NCBI RefSeq assembly: GCF_020852455.1
Contig: NZ_JADZAT010000010.1
Location: 248,001-312,000 of the forward strand
Reading direction: 5' to 3'
DNA length: 64,000 bases
DNA from: Novosphingobium sp.
GTDB lineage: Bacteria; Pseudomonadota; Alphaproteobacteria; Sphingomonadales; Sphingomonadaceae
Shown: positions 52,704 through 62,053 of the stretch, one piece after another
How positions within the stretch are numbered: position 1 is the stretch's first letter
Layout: each line of letters starts with the position of its first letter
Program-made: the position numbers and the translations under genes
The notes under the pieces: model-generated
Database searches by the model: none
Told to the model about the DNA's origin: nothing
What the model saw: only the letters and a program-made list of their open reading frames with translations

Positions 52704-53441
52704 ATGACTGTGCTCGATCTGACCGGACCGCTGGATGCCGCCAGCCCGCTGCCGCTTTACCGCCAGCTTGAGATCGCGCTGCGCCGTTCGATCGAGGCGC
52801 GCCAGGTGCTGCCGGGTGATGCCCTGCCGCCCGAACGCGATGTCGCGGTCCAGCTTGGCGTTTCGCGGATTACCGTGCGCAAGGCGCTGGATGCGCTGGT
52901 TTCCGACGGCTTTCTGGCTCGCCGTCAGGGGGCGGGGACTTTCGTGACCAAGCGGGTCGAAAAGAACTTTTCCAAGCTCACCTCGTTCACCGAAGACATG
53001 CTGGCGCGCGGGCTCAAGCCGCACAGCACCTGGCTCAGCCGGACCGAGGCGACCGTTTCGCCCGAAGAGGCGATTACGCTGGGGCTCAGCCCGGGTGCAC
53101 GGGTCTATCGCTTCAACCGCGCGCGGTTTGCCGATGGCGAACCGATGGCGCTGGAATATGCCACCGTGCCCGGCATGTTCCTGGAAAGCGCCGAGGCGGT
53201 CGAAGGATCACTTTACGAAGCGCTGGCCCGCAACGGTAACCAGCCAACCCGCGTGCTGCAACGCCTGCGCGCGATCCAGTTCAATGCCGAACAGTCCGAA
53301 ATTCTGGGGGTCGAACCTGGCGCAGCCGGGTTGCTGATCGAACGCCGCGGGTTCGCCGCCAACGGGCAGCTGGTCGAAAGCACCCGCTCGTTCTATCGCG
53401 GCGATACCTATGATTTCGTTGCGGAATTGAAGGCGGAATAG
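52704..53441 (+). CDS. nagQ: GntR/HutC-family regulator of amino-sugar genes (NagQ-like)
   Basis: 245 residues from ATG 52704 with GGGGAGAA upstream (an ATG at 52671 is less likely). Winged helix: LYRQLEIALRRSIEARQVLP, ALPPERDVAVQLGVSRITVR and ALDALVSDGFLARRQGAGTF. The C-terminal UTRA ligand domain has TSFTEDMLARGLKPHSTWL, ARVYRFNRARFADGEPMALE and ERRGFAANGQLVESTRSFYR. Such proteins sense phosphorylated amino sugars. It is divergent from nagFE and is followed directly by nagB and nagA, so it probably represses all units until GlcNAc-6-P or GlcN-6-P appears. Confidence 0.9.
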   Translation: MTVLDLTGPLDAASPLPLYRQLEIALRRSIEARQVLPGDALPPERDVAVQLGVSRITVRKALDALVSDGFLARRQGAGTFVTKRVEKNFSKLTSFTEDMLARGLKPHSTWLSRTEATVSPEEAITLGLSPGARVYRFNRARFADGEPMALEYATVPGMFLESAEAVEGSLYEALARNGNQPTRVLQRLRAIQFNAEQSEILGVEPGAAGLLIERRGFAANGQLVESTRSFYRGDTYDFVAELKAE

Positions 53442-54467
53442 GTGGCAGGCGTGCTGGCCCCAACCCGCATGGCGCAAGAGGCTGCATCGGCCGGCGATGT
53501 GCTGCAGGCACAGCTGCGCGCCAATCACGATCAGGTCCAGGCATTGGCCCAGCGCCTGCGCGCCAATCCGCCCCGCCTGGTGGTTACCTGTGCGCGCGGC
53601 AGTTCAGACCATGCGGCGACTTTTGCCAAGTACCTGATCGAACAGCAGCTTGGCTTGCCGGTTGTCTCGTTCTCGCCGTCGCTGGCATCGCTCTATGGCA
53701 AGGGGCTGGGCGGGCCGGATGTGCTGTTCCTGGCGATCTCGCAGTCCGGGGGCAGCCCCGACATCGTCGCTGCGACCCGCCAGGCGCGCGCGTGTGGATC
53801 GCTGGTGGTGGCGCTGGTCAATGTCGCCGACAGTCCGCTGGCCAGTGCCGCCGAATGCGTCATTCCGCTGCGCGCGGGCCCGGAAACGAGTGTCGCGGCA
53901 ACCAAGAGCTTCATCGCTTCGCTGGCAACGCTGCTGCAACTGGTGGCGGCCTGGCGCGGTGATGACGCCTGGCTGGCCGGGCTGCCCGGCGAACTCAGCG
54001 CCAGCTGGGCAAACGATTGGGAGGCAGCCGCTCAGGAACTTGCCAAGGCATCCAGCCTGTTCGTGATCGGACGCGGGCTGGGGCTGGGTATTGCCCAGGA
54101 ACTGGCGCTGAAATTCAAGGAAACCTGCCGGATCCACGCCGAAGCCTTTTCCGGTGCCGAAGTGCGCCATGGGCCGATGGCGCTGGTCGAGGCCGGGTTC
54201 CCGGTCATCATCCTGTCGCAGGCCGATGCGAGCCGCCCGGGGCTCCAGACCCTGGGCGAGGAGTTCGTTACGCGCGGTGCCCGCGTCTTTGCCAGCGGAC
54301 TGGACCTGCCCGGCGCGGTCGCCCTGCCGGACTGCAGCGGTGATGCAATGGTTGGCCCGGTGCTGGCGATCCAGGGGTGCTACAAGCTGGTCAATGCAAT
54401 CGCACTGGCGCGCGGGCTCGATCCCGATGCGCCGCCGTATCTTGCCAAGGTGACGCGCACGCTATGA
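53442..54467 (+). CDS. nagB-II: Glucosamine-6-phosphate deaminase, NagB-II (SIS type)
   Basis: 341 residues, GTG start at 53442 immediately after the nagQ stop; ATG at 53469 is an alternative. Two SIS domains are visible: TCARGSSDHAATFAKYLIE with AISQSGGSPDIVAATRQAR, and FVIGRGLGLGIAQELALKFK with FSGAEVRHGPMALVEAGFP. It lacks the glutaminase half of GlmS, so it works in the deaminating direction: GlcN-6-P to Fru-6-P and ammonia. It is unrelated in fold to E. coli NagB. It overlaps nagA by ATGA. Confidence 0.92.
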   Translation: MAGVLAPTRMAQEAASAGDVLQAQLRANHDQVQALAQRLRANPPRLVVTCARGSSDHAATFAKYLIEQQLGLPVVSFSPSLASLYGKGLGGPDVLFLAISQSGGSPDIVAATRQARACGSLVVALVNVADSPLASAAECVIPLRAGPETSVAATKSFIASLATLLQLVAAWRGDDAWLAGLPGELSASWANDWEAAAQELAKASSLFVIGRGLGLGIAQELALKFKETCRIHAEAFSGAEVRHGPMALVEAGFPVIILSQADASRPGLQTLGEEFVTRGARVFASGLDLPGAVALPDCSGDAMVGPVLAIQGCYKLVNAIALARGLDPDAPPYLAKVTRTL

Positions 54468-55633
54468 TCGATACGCTGTTTCATGGCGGCCCGATCCTGC
54501 AGGGCGAGCGGATGGCCGAAGGGCTTGCGCTGGCGGTTGCCAATGGCCGGATCACGTGGATCGGGCCGGTGGCCGATGCGCCTGCGGCGGCGCGGCGCGT
54601 CGATCTGGCCGGGCGCATGCTGCTGCCCGGATTTATTGATGTGCAGGTCAATGGCGGGGGCGGAGTGCTGTTCAACGACAGCCAGGATACTGCGACCCTG
54701 CGCACGATCGTGGCGGCGCATGCCCGCTTTGGCACGACCGGCCTGTTGCCGACGCTGATCTCTGACCGGATCGAGGTGTTCGATGCCGGGATCCAGGCGG
54801 TCGAGGCGGCGATTGCAGCCGGGGTGCCGGGGGTGCTGGGGATCCATCTTGAAGGCCCCTACCTGAGCGAGGCGCGGCGCGGTATCCACCCGGCCGAGCA
54901 GCTGGCCCGGCCCGGTCCCGAAGCGGCCAGCCGGCTGACCGCTCTGCGCGGCGGCAAGACGCTGATCACCCTGGCTCCGGAAGTGACCGGGACCGATTTC
55001 GTGCGCGAACTGGGTGCTGCCGGGGCGCTGGTCAGCCTGGGGCATACCGAAGCCGACGCTATGCAGATCCAGGCTGCTCTGACTGCAGGCGCGCGCGGTT
55101 TTACCCATTTGTTCAATGCCATGCCGGCACTGCTCAACCGCAGCCCGGGGCCGGTCGGCGCGGCGCTCAACGACCGGAACGCCTGGTGCGGCCTGATCGT
55201 TGATGGCTTCCATGTTGATCCCCTGGTGTTGCGGATCGCGCTGGCCTGCCGGCCGCTCGATCGCTTCCTGCTGGTGACCGATGCGATGGCGCTGGTGGGC
55301 GATGCCGATGGGACCTTTGCCTTCAATGGCGAGACGATCACGGTCGAACAGGGGTGCCCGCGCAGTCCGGATGGCGTGCTGGCCGGATCGGCGCTTGATA
55401 TGGCCAGCGCGGTCCGCAATTCGATCGACCAGCTTGGTCTGTCGCTGCCGCAGGCGGTGGCCATGGCCAGCAGCGCGCCGGCCGCCTTCCTTGGGCTTGA
55501 AGACCAGCTTGGCCAGCTTGCACCGGGCTTGCGCGCAAACCTGGTGGTGGCCCGAGCAGGTCTTGCCATCGATCAGACCTGGATCGACGGAAATCCGGCC
55601 TTTTTGGGCGATGAATCGGAATTGGTATTATAA
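54464..55633 (+). CDS. nagA: N-acetylglucosamine-6-phosphate deacetylase
   Basis: 389 residues from ATG 54464 (MIDTLFHGGPILQGERMAEG), coupled to the upstream stop. Amidohydrolase landmarks: LLPGFIDVQVNGGGGVLFND, the metal ligand Glu in GIHLEGPYLSEARRG, His in LVSLGHTEADAM, His in GFTHLFNAMPALL, and the catalytic Asp in LLVTDAMALVGD. It removes acetate from GlcNAc-6-P to give GlcN-6-P for NagB-II. The last codons overlap the candidate operator (55622-55630) before the receptor gene. Confidence 0.95.
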   Translation: MIDTLFHGGPILQGERMAEGLALAVANGRITWIGPVADAPAAARRVDLAGRMLLPGFIDVQVNGGGGVLFNDSQDTATLRTIVAAHARFGTTGLLPTLISDRIEVFDAGIQAVEAAIAAGVPGVLGIHLEGPYLSEARRGIHPAEQLARPGPEAASRLTALRGGKTLITLAPEVTGTDFVRELGAAGALVSLGHTEADAMQIQAALTAGARGFTHLFNAMPALLNRSPGPVGAALNDRNAWCGLIVDGFHVDPLVLRIALACRPLDRFLLVTDAMALVGDADGTFAFNGETITVEQGCPRSPDGVLAGSALDMASAVRNSIDQLGLSLPQAVAMASSAPAAFLGLEDQLGQLAPGLRANLVVARAGLAIDQTWIDGNPAFLGDESELVL

Positions 55634-55752
55634 AGGTTCCTTTTTGTTGACAGGGCTGTGCTCGCATGCGAGCAACCTCGGCAAGTGATTGGCAAAGGCG
55701 GACGAGGGAGCCGAGCAGTGCTTTCCGCCGCCAGATCTTGAGGGAGGTCGGC
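55622..55752 (+). promoter_or_regulatory. Upstream region of the amino-sugar receptor gene
   Basis: Contains TTGGTATTA (55622-55630, shared with the nagF/nagQ gap), TTGACA (55647-55652), the perfect 14-base palindrome GCTCGCATGCGAGC (55660-55673) and the ribosome site AGGGAGG (55741-55747). These suggest a separate NagQ-controlled promoter for the receptor and following genes. No -10 is obvious. Confidence 0.45.
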
Positions 55753-58476
55753 ATGGGTGGATCCGCTAATTTTGCAAACAACAGCGTCCGGAAGCGGTTG
55801 CTGGCCGGGGTAAGCATGGTTGGAATGGCCTTGCTGGCCAGTCCGTCGCTGGCCCAGGACGCGCCTGCAGGCGATGCGGCCTCGGGTGAGGAGCTCGTTG
55901 TTTCGGGTATCCGCTATTCGCTCTCTTCCGCTGCCAACCTCAAGCGCAACAGCGAAGGCGTGGTCGAAGCGGTGGTGGCCGAAGATATCGGCAAGCTGCC
56001 CGACATTTCGGTGGCGGAATCGCTGGCCCGTCTGCCTGGCATTGCTGCCCAGCGCGTCGATGGCCGGGCGCAGGATCTCTCGATCCGCGGCATGGGTCCG
56101 AAGTTCAGCGTGACGCTTTACAATGGCAATGAAGTGGTTTCGACCGGCGATGACCGTTCGTTCCAGTATGACCAGCTGCCGCCCGAACTGGTCAGCCAGA
56201 TGCTGGTTTACAAGACCAGCGATGTCAGCTTGTCGAGCCAGGGCCTGGCTGGCACGGTCGATATCCGCACGCTGCGTCCGCTGGACGTCAAGGACCGCCG
56301 GGTCACCGTCAATGTTCGCGGTGAGGCCAATTCCTATGGCAAGCTGGTGCCCGGGATTTCGAACCACGGTGAACGCATCAGCGTTTCCTACATCGACCAG
56401 TTCGCCGATGATCATTTCGGGATCGCGCTGGGTTACACCCATCTCGGCAGCCCGGTAGAGAAGAAGTACTTCAACCCCTGGGATTTCGGCACTGCCGACG
56501 ATCTGTGGATCCTGTCGAACGCGGCTGGCGATCCGGTGCCGGGCAATCCCAACATGGTCAGCGGGTTCGAAACCGGCAACCAGTCGATCGATACCTCGCG
56601 CGATACGTTCTTCGGCTCGCTTGATTACCAGAGCGACGGCGGCGTCCGTTCGACCTTCAACTACATGCATTCGACCTTCAACCAGCACATGCGCGGCACC
56701 GAAGTGCTGGGCGTGATCGCGGCCTGGTCGCCGGGCACGATGCCCTGGGCATCGGTGGTTCCGGGTGCCGACCTGGTCGAGCATGTCGATAACGGCACGC
56801 TGGGCCTGACTTTCCGCGGCAACGACCGGCGCGACAAGATCGATACGCTGAACTGGAACACCAAGGTCGAGATGGACAGCGTGACGCTGGGCTTCGATCT
56901 GTCCTGGTCAAAGGCGGACCGCGTTGAAACTGTTGCGGAAGGCTATGCCTCGAACCGCAACCCGGTTTCCTATTCGGTGACCTTCCCGTCGGATTTCAAT
57001 AGCTTCGGAACGATGCAGGTGACCGGGCTCGATTTCTCCGATCCCAGCCAGTTCTCGCTGTCCACCTTCTGGTGGGGCGGCGGCGCCTATCGCGCGGTTG
57101 CCGATGTCAGCGACGAAACCAAATCGGCCCGCCTGTCGCTGCGCAAGGACTGGGGCGACGGCGCGCTGCGCTATTTCGAGCTTGGCGCGACCTATGCCGA
57201 ACGCAGCAAGGCGCTGGCCTATCTGGGGGCCGACTATGACCTGGTCGGAGGCACCGGATGCAACATGGGCTCGTGCCTTGCCGTGCCCAGCGGACTGGTG
57301 CTGGGCACCGCGCCGATGCAGTTCAATGGCCTGGGCGGGGCGTTCCATTTCGACATCCTGTCGGCGCTTACTGGATCGACCCCCTACACCCTGTCCTATA
57401 CCGGCAATCGCAGCCCGACCTGGAACTGGGACGTCAACGAAAAGATCTTCACCGGCTTTGCCAAACTGGGCTTTGGCCTGGGTAGCAACTGGAAGGGCAC
57501 GCTGGGCCTGCAGGTCGTTCATGCCGATCAGGCCGGCAATGGCCTCTATGTCGATTACAACGGCGCCCGGCATCCCTACAGCGACGGTGCGAAGTACACC
57601 GACTTCCTGCCTTCGCTGACCCTGGTTGGCGATCTTGGCACCAACACCAAGCTGCGCCTTGGTGTGTCGCGCGCCGCGGCCCGCCCGAACATGTCTGACA
57701 TGCGCGGCGGGATCAGCGCCGCTGTGGGCAGCGATCTGCGGTGGTCGGGCAGCGGCGGCAACCCGCGGCTCAAGCCCTGGCTGTCAACAGATATCGACCT
57801 GTCGCTCGAACACTATTTCGGCGCGGGCAGCTATGTGTCGGTCGCGGTGTTCGACAAGGAAATCAGCCGCGCGATCATCACCAAGGATGTCGCGTTCGAT
57901 TTCACCGGCTTCACCAACCCGTCGCCGTTCACGCCGTCTTCGCCGATCGGCACCCTGTCAACGCCGACCAATGTCGATGGCGGCTGGGTCCGCGGTGTGG
58001 AATTCACCGTGGCGCTTGATGGCAAGGCTCTGACTTCGGCGCTCGACGGCTTCGGCGTCAATGCCAGCTGGTCGATCACCGACAGCAACCTGCCCGGCAC
58101 CAATTCGGACGGTACGGTCAATCTCAACACCAGCCTCGAAGGGCTCTCGCACCATGTGGCGAGCGCGACGCTCTATTACGAAAAGGCCGGTTTCCAGTTC
58201 CGGATCGGTGAGCGCTATCGTTCGGGCTTCACCGCCACCCGGCACAACGCCTTCCGCTTTGTGATGGATACGATCCGTCCCGAATTGATCACCGACCTGC
58301 AGGCCGGCTACACCTTCCAGGGTGGTCCGCTGAAGGGGCTGGGTGTGCTGTTCGAAGTCAACAACGTGTTCGATGAACCCTATGTGGTGACCCAGACTGC
58401 CAACGGGCAGACCGTGCTGAAGGAATACCACCAGTTCGGTCGCCAGTACCTGCTGGGATTGAGCTACAAGTTCTGA
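55753..58476 (+). CDS. TonB-dependent receptor for chitooligosaccharides or GlcNAc compounds
   Basis: 907 residues from ATG 55753, which has AGGGAGG six bases upstream and opens a signal peptide ending SPSLAQD; the frame extends upstream without a better start. TonB-box-like EELVVSGIRYSLSSAANLKR and plug motifs VVAEDIGKLPDISVAESLAR and DLSIRGMGPKFS are typical of the carbohydrate-type receptors of Caulobacter, Xanthomonas and sphingomonads. The barrel ends QYLLGLSYKF with the terminal Phe. Its position between nagA and a GH20 hexosaminidase, and the shared operator candidate, point to uptake of chitin oligomers. Confidence 0.92.
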   Translation: MGGSANFANNSVRKRLLAGVSMVGMALLASPSLAQDAPAGDAASGEELVVSGIRYSLSSAANLKRNSEGVVEAVVAEDIGKLPDISVAESLARLPGIAAQRVDGRAQDLSIRGMGPKFSVTLYNGNEVVSTGDDRSFQYDQLPPELVSQMLVYKTSDVSLSSQGLAGTVDIRTLRPLDVKDRRVTVNVRGEANSYGKLVPGISNHGERISVSYIDQFADDHFGIALGYTHLGSPVEKKYFNPWDFGTADDLWILSNAAGDPVPGNPNMVSGFETGNQSIDTSRDTFFGSLDYQSDGGVRSTFNYMHSTFNQHMRGTEVLGVIAAWSPGTMPWASVVPGADLVEHVDNGTLGLTFRGNDRRDKIDTLNWNTKVEMDSVTLGFDLSWSKADRVETVAEGYASNRNPVSYSVTFPSDFNSFGTMQVTGLDFSDPSQFSLSTFWWGGGAYRAVADVSDETKSARLSLRKDWGDGALRYFELGATYAERSKALAYLGADYDLVGGTGCNMGSCLAVPSGLVLGTAPMQFNGLGGAFHFDILSALTGSTPYTLSYTGNRSPTWNWDVNEKIFTGFAKLGFGLGSNWKGTLGLQVVHADQAGNGLYVDYNGARHPYSDGAKYTDFLPSLTLVGDLGTNTKLRLGVSRAAARPNMSDMRGGISAAVGSDLRWSGSGGNPRLKPWLSTDIDLSLEHYFGAGSYVSVAVFDKEISRAIITKDVAFDFTGFTNPSPFTPSSPIGTLSTPTNVDGGWVRGVEFTVALDGKALTSALDGFGVNASWSITDSNLPGTNSDGTVNLNTSLEGLSHHVASATLYYEKAGFQFRIGERYRSGFTATRHNAFRFVMDTIRPELITDLQAGYTFQGGPLKGLGVLFEVNNVFDEPYVVTQTANGQTVLKEYHQFGRQYLLGLSYKF

Positions 58477-58478
58477 TC

Positions 58479-60929
58479 GTGGCAGGGTCCCCGCGCCGAT
58501 GGCTGGCAGCGCTTGGTGCGCTGGTGCTGGTAGGCGCGGGGGCCGGCCTGAATGCACGCCCCTCTGCCGGGGCCATCCATCTGGCCGGCGAATGGCAGGT
58601 CAGGGCGATCGACCGGGGCGATGCGCGCGGCGGGATCGCCACCCGCTCGCAGCTGGTGGTACGCAATACCGGAACACGGCCGCTGCCGCGCGGGTGGAGC
58701 CTGTGGTTCACCGCGATCGGCGGCAGTGCCACCGCCGATCCGGCCTTTCCCGTGCGGCGCGTGGTCGGATCGCTGTTTGCGGTTGGCGGCGCGGCGGGCC
58801 TGCCCGAACTGGCGCCCGGTGCCACCCTGACAGTGCCCTTGATCCATCCGGGCGAAGTGCCGCGCGATGACAAGGGGCCCAGCGCGCCCTATGTGGTGCT
58901 GCCGGGTGATCCCGGTGCAGGGATCGCTTTTGACAGCTATGCCCTGTCCGGCGTTCGGCGCGACACACCCGGAGCGGTGTCGGCGCAGTTCACCGATCCG
59001 GCCAGCGCCTATGCCCAGAACCTGGCCTGGACCACCGCCGATCCGGACCGGTTGCCCCCGGTCCTGCCCAGCCCGGCCAGCTGGCGGCGCACTGGCGCGG
59101 TCTTTGCGGCCAAGGGGCTGGCAGCACCCCGGGTTCCCGCCAATCTTGCCGCCAGCGCGCAGCTGGTGCGGCACTTGCCCGACGTCGGGGCGGGGGGCCT
59201 GCCCTTTGCCATGGCGATCGACCCCGCACTCGCCGCGCAATCGCCCGAGGCCTATCGGCTGACGATTGATCCGGCGGCGGGGGTACAGTTGACTGCGGGA
59301 TCGGCCGGCGGGCTGTTCTATGGCCTGCAATCGCTCGACCAGATATTGTTCGCCGCGCGGCAGAGCGATGGTTCGCTGCGCCTGCAGCCGCTTGAGATCG
59401 CCGATGCGCCGCGCTTTGGCTATCGCGGGCTGCTGATCGATGTGGCGCGCAATTTCCGCACACCGGCGGAACTGCGCGGGGTGATCGATCTGATGGCGCG
59501 GTTCAAGCTCAACCGGCTGCACCTGCACCTGACCGACGATGAGGGCTGGCGGATCGAGATCCCGGCCTTGCCCGAACTGACCCAGGTGGGCGCACGGCGC
59601 GGCCATGCTGACGGCTGGTCCGATCGGCTGCCGCCGGCGCATGGGTCGGGGCCGCTGGCAGGGCGCCCGTCGGGCAGCGGCTATCTGAGCGGCGGCGATT
59701 ATGTGGCGCTGCTGCGCTATGCCCATGCCCGAAATATCGAGATCATTCCCGAAGTGGACATGCCGGGCCATTCGCGCGCCGCGATCCAGGCGATGAAGGC
59801 GCGCGACGCGCGGCGCCTGGCCGAGCGGGGCCGCTACCTGCTGGCGGATCCCCTTGATATGTCGGTCTATGAATCGGCGCAGGGCTTTGGCGACAACGCG
59901 CTCAATCCCGGGCTCGATTCAGCGGACCGGTTCGTAGAAGTGGTGGTGGCTGAACTGGCCCGACTGCACCGCGCGTCTGGCGTGCCGCTGAAGGTCATGC
60001 ACATCGGTGCCGACGAGGTTGCGGCTGGCGCGTGGGAGCGTTCGCCTGCCGCCAAGGCCCGGATTGCCCGGCTTGGTGGCGGCGGCAAGGCGGCGCTGTG
60101 GAACGACTGGTTCGAACGGGTCGATCGCATTCTCAAGCGCCACGGCATTGCCGCGATGGGCTGGGAGGAACTCGGGCTGGTCTCTGGCGCGCCCGGGATC
60201 GAAACCAACCCCCGCTTTGCCGGGCGCGGCATGATGGTTGAGGTCTGGAACACCTTCCCCGGCAGCGAAAGCCTGCCCAACCGGCTGGCCAATGCCGGTT
60301 ATCCGGTGGTGCTGGCCCCGGCTGACCGGCTCTATCTGGATATGGTCCAGGCGCCCGATCCCGAAGAGCCGGGGCACGACTGGGCAACGGTGCTGCCGCT
60401 GGCCGAGGTGTTCGGCTATGATCCGCTGACCAGGTTGGCGGGCGTGCCCGAACTGACCGCCACTGGCCGCGCCAATATCAAGGGCATCGAAGGCACCCTG
60501 TTCGCCGAGACGGTGACTCACGGCTGGCGGATGGACCACATGCTGATGCCGCGCGTGCTGGCGCTGGCCGAACGCGCCTGGGCACCGCAACCGGCCTGGG
60601 CGGACAGCGGCAATACCGCAGCCCGCGCCGCCGATTGGGCGCTGTTTTCGCGCCAGCTTGGTCAGACAGTGCTGCCCTATGTCGAATCCCGCTTTCCCAT
60701 GCTGCGCTATCGCCTGCCGGCACCGGGTGCGCGGATCGAAAATGGCATGATCGAGGCGAACTATCCCTGGCCGGGGGTAACCCTGCGCTATGAACGCGGC
60801 GACGCCCAGCCGGGGCCGCGCAGCCCGGTCTTCGCCGGCCCGGTCGCCGCCAGTTCCCGCGTCCGCCTTGCCGCCTTTGCCGCCAATGGGCGGATGAGCC
60901 CCGTCACCACGATCGAGCCGCCACGCTGA
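58479..60929 (+). CDS. Beta-N-acetylhexosaminidase, GH20
   Basis: 816 residues, GTG start at 58479, two bases after the receptor stop. Signal peptide (LAALGALVLVGAGAGLNA), then a CHB_HEX-type beta-sandwich (AGEWQVRAIDRGDARGGIAT, AGIAFDSYALSGVRRDTPGA), the GH20b domain, and the catalytic barrel from about residue 310 (RFGYRGLLIDVARNFRTPAE, LHLHLTDDEGWRIEIPALPE). The Asp-Glu catalytic pair is in VMHIGADEVAAGAWE. It cuts terminal GlcNAc from chitooligosaccharides in the periplasm, supplying NagE. The GTG start is the only one that keeps the signal peptide. Confidence 0.94.
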   Translation: MAGSPRRWLAALGALVLVGAGAGLNARPSAGAIHLAGEWQVRAIDRGDARGGIATRSQLVVRNTGTRPLPRGWSLWFTAIGGSATADPAFPVRRVVGSLFAVGGAAGLPELAPGATLTVPLIHPGEVPRDDKGPSAPYVVLPGDPGAGIAFDSYALSGVRRDTPGAVSAQFTDPASAYAQNLAWTTADPDRLPPVLPSPASWRRTGAVFAAKGLAAPRVPANLAASAQLVRHLPDVGAGGLPFAMAIDPALAAQSPEAYRLTIDPAAGVQLTAGSAGGLFYGLQSLDQILFAARQSDGSLRLQPLEIADAPRFGYRGLLIDVARNFRTPAELRGVIDLMARFKLNRLHLHLTDDEGWRIEIPALPELTQVGARRGHADGWSDRLPPAHGSGPLAGRPSGSGYLSGGDYVALLRYAHARNIEIIPEVDMPGHSRAAIQAMKARDARRLAERGRYLLADPLDMSVYESAQGFGDNALNPGLDSADRFVEVVVAELARLHRASGVPLKVMHIGADEVAAGAWERSPAAKARIARLGGGGKAALWNDWFERVDRILKRHGIAAMGWEELGLVSGAPGIETNPRFAGRGMMVEVWNTFPGSESLPNRLANAGYPVVLAPADRLYLDMVQAPDPEEPGHDWATVLPLAEVFGYDPLTRLAGVPELTATGRANIKGIEGTLFAETVTHGWRMDHMLMPRVLALAERAWAPQPAWADSGNTAARAADWALFSRQLGQTVLPYVESRFPMLRYRLPAPGARIENGMIEANYPWPGVTLRYERGDAQPGPRSPVFAGPVAASSRVRLAAFAANGRMSPVTTIEPPR

Positions 60930-62053
60930 TGTCCAATCCAGTTTCGCCTGTTGCAGACCAGCGCTATCTCGCGGTTGATGTGCTGCGCGGTGCCACCGTG
61001 GCCTTGATGATCACGGTCAACATGGCAATCAGCCCCGAAGCATCATTCGGAGTGCTGCTGCACTCGGTCTGGCATGGCTTCACGCTGGCCGACGCAGTGT
61101 TCCCGACCTTCCTGTTCGTGGTCGGCAATGCCATGGCGCTGGCTTTTGATCGACCGGCGGACCGGCGCCCCGGCTGGGGCAAGATTGTGCGGCGCAGCCT
61201 GTTGCTGATCGCAGTGGGGTGGTTCGTTTCGAACTTCCCGTTCGGCCGGTTCAACGACGCCGGTGCCTGGGCCTGGACGCAATTGGCCAACATTCGCATT
61301 CCGGGGGTATTGCAGCGGATCGGGCTGGCCTATCTGCTGAGCGCGGTGGTGATCCGGCTGGCCGGAGCGCGCGGTGCCCGGACCTTTGCCGTGCTGGCCG
61401 TGCCGCTCAACTGGTGGCTGATGCAGCATTTCGGCGACCTGACACTTGAAGGCAGTGCCGCGCTCAAGCTTGATCTGGCGGTGTTCGGCCCGACCCATCT
61501 CTATCAGGGTGAGGGCCAGCCCTACGATCCCGAAGGCCTGCTGGGGACCATTCCCGCCACGGTCAACATGCTGGCCGGCTATCTGGCCATGCGGGCAATC
61601 CGCGCCGCGCCCGTGCCTGCGGCGGCGGTGGGCAAGCTGGCGCTGGCCGGAGTGTTGCTGCTGGCGGCGGGGCTGGCCTGGCATCAGGGACTGCCGCTCA
61701 ACAAGAAGCTGTGGACCTCATCATTCGTGCTGTTCACCGTCGGGCTGGATCTGGCGGTGCTGGCGCTGTGTGTCTGGCTGCTGGACGTGCGCAGATTGAC
61801 CTTCGGTTCCGGGTTCTTCGGAACTTTCGGGCGTAACCCGCTGGCGCTCTATGTGATTTCGGAAGTGCTCATGTCGCTGGCCTGGACCTTCCGCGTCGGT
61901 GAGCAATCGCTGTTCATGGCGATCTACAACACGATGTTCCTGGGTCAGATCACCGGTAAGGCCGGTTCGCTGGCCTATGGCTTTGCCCTGGTGCTGCTGG
62001 TCTGGGCGATCGGGCGATGGATGGATCGGCGCGGTATCTATGTTCGCCTCTAG
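60929..62053 (+). CDS. nagX: NagX-type membrane acyltransferase-like protein
   Basis: 374 residues, overlapping the hexosaminidase stop as TGATG. About ten membrane segments. The family signature is RYLAVDVLRGATVALMITVN and LADAVFPTFLFVVGNAMALA, as in DUF5009 / heparan-alpha-glucosaminide N-acetyltransferase-like proteins. In other bacteria nagX genes are found in GlcNAc clusters and are proposed to handle amino sugars at the inner membrane; the reaction is not settled. Here the placement between hexosaminidase and a secreted phosphodiesterase fits that association. Confidence 0.88.
   Translation: MSNPVSPVADQRYLAVDVLRGATVALMITVNMAISPEASFGVLLHSVWHGFTLADAVFPTFLFVVGNAMALAFDRPADRRPGWGKIVRRSLLLIAVGWFVSNFPFGRFNDAGAWAWTQLANIRIPGVLQRIGLAYLLSAVVIRLAGARGARTFAVLAVPLNWWLMQHFGDLTLEGSAALKLDLAVFGPTHLYQGEGQPYDPEGLLGTIPATVNMLAGYLAMRAIRAAPVPAAAVGKLALAGVLLLAAGLAWHQGLPLNKKLWTSSFVLFTVGLDLAVLALCVWLLDVRRLTFGSGFFGTFGRNPLALYVISEVLMSLAWTFRVGEQSLFMAIYNTMFLGQITGKAGSLAYGFALVLLVWAIGRWMDRRGIYVRL

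Noticed and set aside
52548..53024. 159-residue upstream extension of the EIIA-HPr-EI protein
   Set aside because: It runs antisense through nagQ and the divergent promoter; the EIIA domain starts naturally at ATG 52547.
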